Assembly (NCBI GenBank): GCA_028824575.1
Contig: JAPPDN010000821.1
Span: 1-7,140 of the forward strand
From: Candidatus Poribacteria bacterium
GTDB taxonomy: Bacteria; Poribacteria; WGA-4E; WGA-3G
DNA length: 7,140 nucleotides
Direction of reading: 5' to 3'
The translations under genes and the position numbers were made by a program. The stretch's first letter is position 1, and every line of letters begins with the position of its first letter. Positions 5,697 through 7,140 of the stretch are shown here, one piece after another. The notes beneath the pieces are model-generated. The model worked only from the letters and a program-made list of their open reading frames with translations, was not told the origin of the DNA and ran no database searches.

Positions 5697-6680
5697 ATGG
5701 AAAGGCGTACATGTGGAAAATCTGGGATTGAGATCTCAGTGATGGGGATCGGTTGCTGGTCGTATGGTGGTGGCGATTATTGGGGGCCGCAGGCACAGTC
5801 GGATGTTACTACTGTTGCCAACGCGGCGTTGGATGCAGGCATCAATTTTTTCGATACGGCAGAGGGATATAACAACGGACGCAGCGAGGAGGCACTTGCT
5901 GTCGCACTCAAAAACAGACGACACGAAGCGGTCATCGGCACGAAGGTAAGCAAACCCGATCCCGCTACGATACGCGAACGTTGCGAAGCGAGTCTCGAAC
6001 GCTTGCAAACGGATTATGTAGACATCTATATGATCCATTGGCCCGACGATGAAATCGCTATTGAAGAGAGTATGGCTGAACTTACACGCCTACAGGAAGA
6101 TGGACTCATCCGTGCCATCGGTGTAAGCAATTTCGGGGTGGAGCAGCTCACGGCAGCACTTGAGACGGGAGCATCTATTGCGGTGAATCAACTCTGCTAT
6201 AACCTCTTGTCCCGGGCGATAGAGCCTGAACTACTCCCGCTGTGCCGAGAGCATAACGTCGGCATCTTGGGGTATATGCCGCTGTTACAGGGTATATTGA
6301 CTGGACAGTACAAAAGCGCAGAGGAAATACCACCAGTGCATTCTCGATTTCGGCATTTCCGAGATGACCGAGCACAGGCTTCGCACGGTGAAGAGGGTGC
6401 CGAGGAGGAGATGTTTGAAACCTTGGAGGCTATCCGAGACATCGCCGAGGCTGAACAGGTCCCTATGGCTCGGCTTGCGATTGCTTGGGCAATGGCGAGA
6501 CCGGGTATCACGTGCATGCTCGTCGGCACCCGAAATATAAATGAACTGGTAGAAAACCTGCATGTTGTCGAATACACACCGTCTGCTGATGTGATTGCGA
6601 GGCTTGACACGGTGACTGCACCGCTTTTGGAGAAAATGGGAGCAAATCCGGATTATTTTACGGGTGCGCGTATTCATTAG
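5697..6680 (+). CDS. Aldo/keto reductase
   Basis: This is an NADPH-dependent oxidoreductase of the aldo/keto reductase superfamily, a cytosolic TIM barrel of 327 residues, which is the normal length. The whole catalytic tetrad is visible: D53 and Y58 in FDTAEGY, K83 in IGTKVS and H114 in MIHWPD. Other hallmarks are IGVSNF at 141-146, NQ at 164-165 in strand 6, and the cofactor phosphate-binding region VGTRNINELVENL at 276-288. The LLQGILTGQY stretch and the following charged loop (about 205-240) resemble the YajO/general stress protein 69 type, but the substrate cannot be deduced. GGAGG (5685-5689) sits 7 nt before the ATG. It lies 56 bp after the reductase-like gene and 60 bp before the dioxygenase gene; the pairing suggests sugar or other small-polyol metabolism, which is inference. 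Confidence 0.94.
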   Translation: MERRTCGKSGIEISVMGIGCWSYGGGDYWGPQAQSDVTTVANAALDAGINFFDTAEGYNNGRSEEALAVALKNRRHEAVIGTKVSKPDPATIRERCEASLERLQTDYVDIYMIHWPDDEIAIEESMAELTRLQEDGLIRAIGVSNFGVEQLTAALETGASIAVNQLCYNLLSRAIEPELLPLCREHNVGILGYMPLLQGILTGQYKSAEEIPPVHSRFRHFRDDRAQASHGEEGAEEEMFETLEAIRDIAEAEQVPMARLAIAWAMARPGITCMLVGTRNINELVENLHVVEYTPSADVIARLDTVTAPLLEKMGANPDYFTGARIH

Positions 6681-6740
6681 TTTCATGTGAGGGTATAGAT
6701 TGTCCCGACAAAGCGTTCCGACGGGAGAAGGATCTACATA

Positions 6741-7140
6741 ATGGCAGAACAATTCGGTATTAAATTCAACAAAGATTTCGGGAATCCGTTGGCAACGGCA
6801 GCTGCCGATATTACACAAACGAATGCCGATGGTAAACCTGTTGTTCCTTTGACACAAGAACAGAAATACCTTTTCGACAAGAACGGATGGCTCTTGGTGC
6901 CGGGTGTGTTAACAGAATCAGAGGTTGAAGAGATGCGCGATTTCTGTTATCAGCTAAAGCGCGATCCTGAACCGATTCCGCAGCATCACCGCTCAACTTA
7001 TGGCGGTCCCTTGGAGAAGTTAACAGATCATCCCGTGGTGGTAGCATTCGGAAACGAGTTTCTCGCATCCGCCTATCTCGCCTCAGACACCTGCTACGGT
7101 TTCCGCATGGAGATGAGTTTTATGGCGTTGCGTTCTGCAA
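6741..7140 (+). CDS. Phytanoyl-CoA dioxygenase (PhyH) family protein, 3' end outside the window
   Basis: The first 133 residues of an Fe(II)/2-oxoglutarate-dependent oxygenase are present. The segment LTQEQKYLFDKNGWLLVPGV at about 38-57 is the typical PhyH opening, followed by LTESEVEEMRDFCYQL, GGPLEKLTDHPVVV and CYGFRMEMSF. The HxD...H iron site would lie past the right edge, so activity cannot be checked. The ATG is supported by GAAGGA (6727-6732) 8 nt upstream. About 35 residues precede the conserved start, a common feature in the expanded PhyH families of Poribacteria as I recall them. It follows the aldo/keto reductase by 60 bp on the same strand. The substrate is unknown; the annotated name reflects the family, not activity on phytanoyl-CoA. 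Confidence 0.9.
   Translation, partial: MAEQFGIKFNKDFGNPLATAAADITQTNADGKPVVPLTQEQKYLFDKNGWLLVPGVLTESEVEEMRDFCYQLKRDPEPIPQHHRSTYGGPLEKLTDHPVVVAFGNEFLASAYLASDTCYGFRMEMSFMALRSA

Noticed and set aside
6700..6726. TCCCG...CGGGA inverted repeat before the PhyH gene
   Set aside because: A 5-bp stem with a 14-nt loop is expected by chance and has no other support.
6285..6857. A 190-codon minus-strand open frame across the end of the aldo/keto reductase and the start of the PhyH gene
   Set aside because: It opposes two well-recognised plus-strand genes, has no recognisable domain and reads as an antisense shadow.

Overview
The window looks like a chromosomal stretch of a bacterium of moderate GC content, most likely Candidatus Poribacteria or a close relative. 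This is inferred from protein flavour: the phytanoyl-CoA-dioxygenase-like protein at the right edge, together with SDR, aldo/keto reductase, M42 peptidase and DUF3179 genes, is a combination I associate with that phylum. No rRNA, tRNA, mobile element or CRISPR array is visible.

Layout. A plus-strand SDR oxidoreductase enters from the left edge (2-478) and converges, with a 4-bp gap, on a minus-strand block. That block, in transcription order from right to left, is a DUF6883-like gene (3428 or 3485 to 3078), a DUF4926 gene (3081-2701, ATGA overlap), a DUF5677-like gene (2673-1786) and a secreted DUF3179 protein (1730-483). A 203-bp divergent region (3486-3688) carries a consensus sigma70 promoter facing left and another facing right. 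To the right, four plus-strand genes are probably one operon: M42 metallopeptidase (3689-4759), a divergent aldo/keto-reductase-like barrel protein (4801-5640), a canonical aldo/keto reductase (5697-6680) and the start of a PhyH-family dioxygenase (6741-7140, cut by the window edge). The gaps are 41, 56 and 60 bp and each gene has its own Shine-Dalgarno.

Main result. The DUF3179 gene would be split by a routine gene caller into two pieces (1730-1434 and 1412-483), but these are one reading frame interrupted only by a TGA at 1436-1434. The TGA falls exactly where the family has the first Cys of its CPLC motif, giving U-P-L-C. Thirteen nucleotides downstream the mRNA can form a perfect 7-bp hairpin with the 5-nt loop CGUGU, the spacing and loop-G pattern of a bacterial SECIS element. 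I read this as a secreted selenoprotein of 415 residues. The same protein has a collagen-like Gly-X-Y stretch of about 66 residues inserted into a predicted hairpin of its second internal repeat.

Secondary points. The right-facing promoter has an extended -10 embedded in an 11-bp perfect inverted repeat, so a mirror-image -10 faces the other way. The DUF6883/DUF4926 pair is translationally coupled and resembles a two-gene module. The first reductase-like gene of the plus operon has lost most of the catalytic tetrad that its neighbour keeps.
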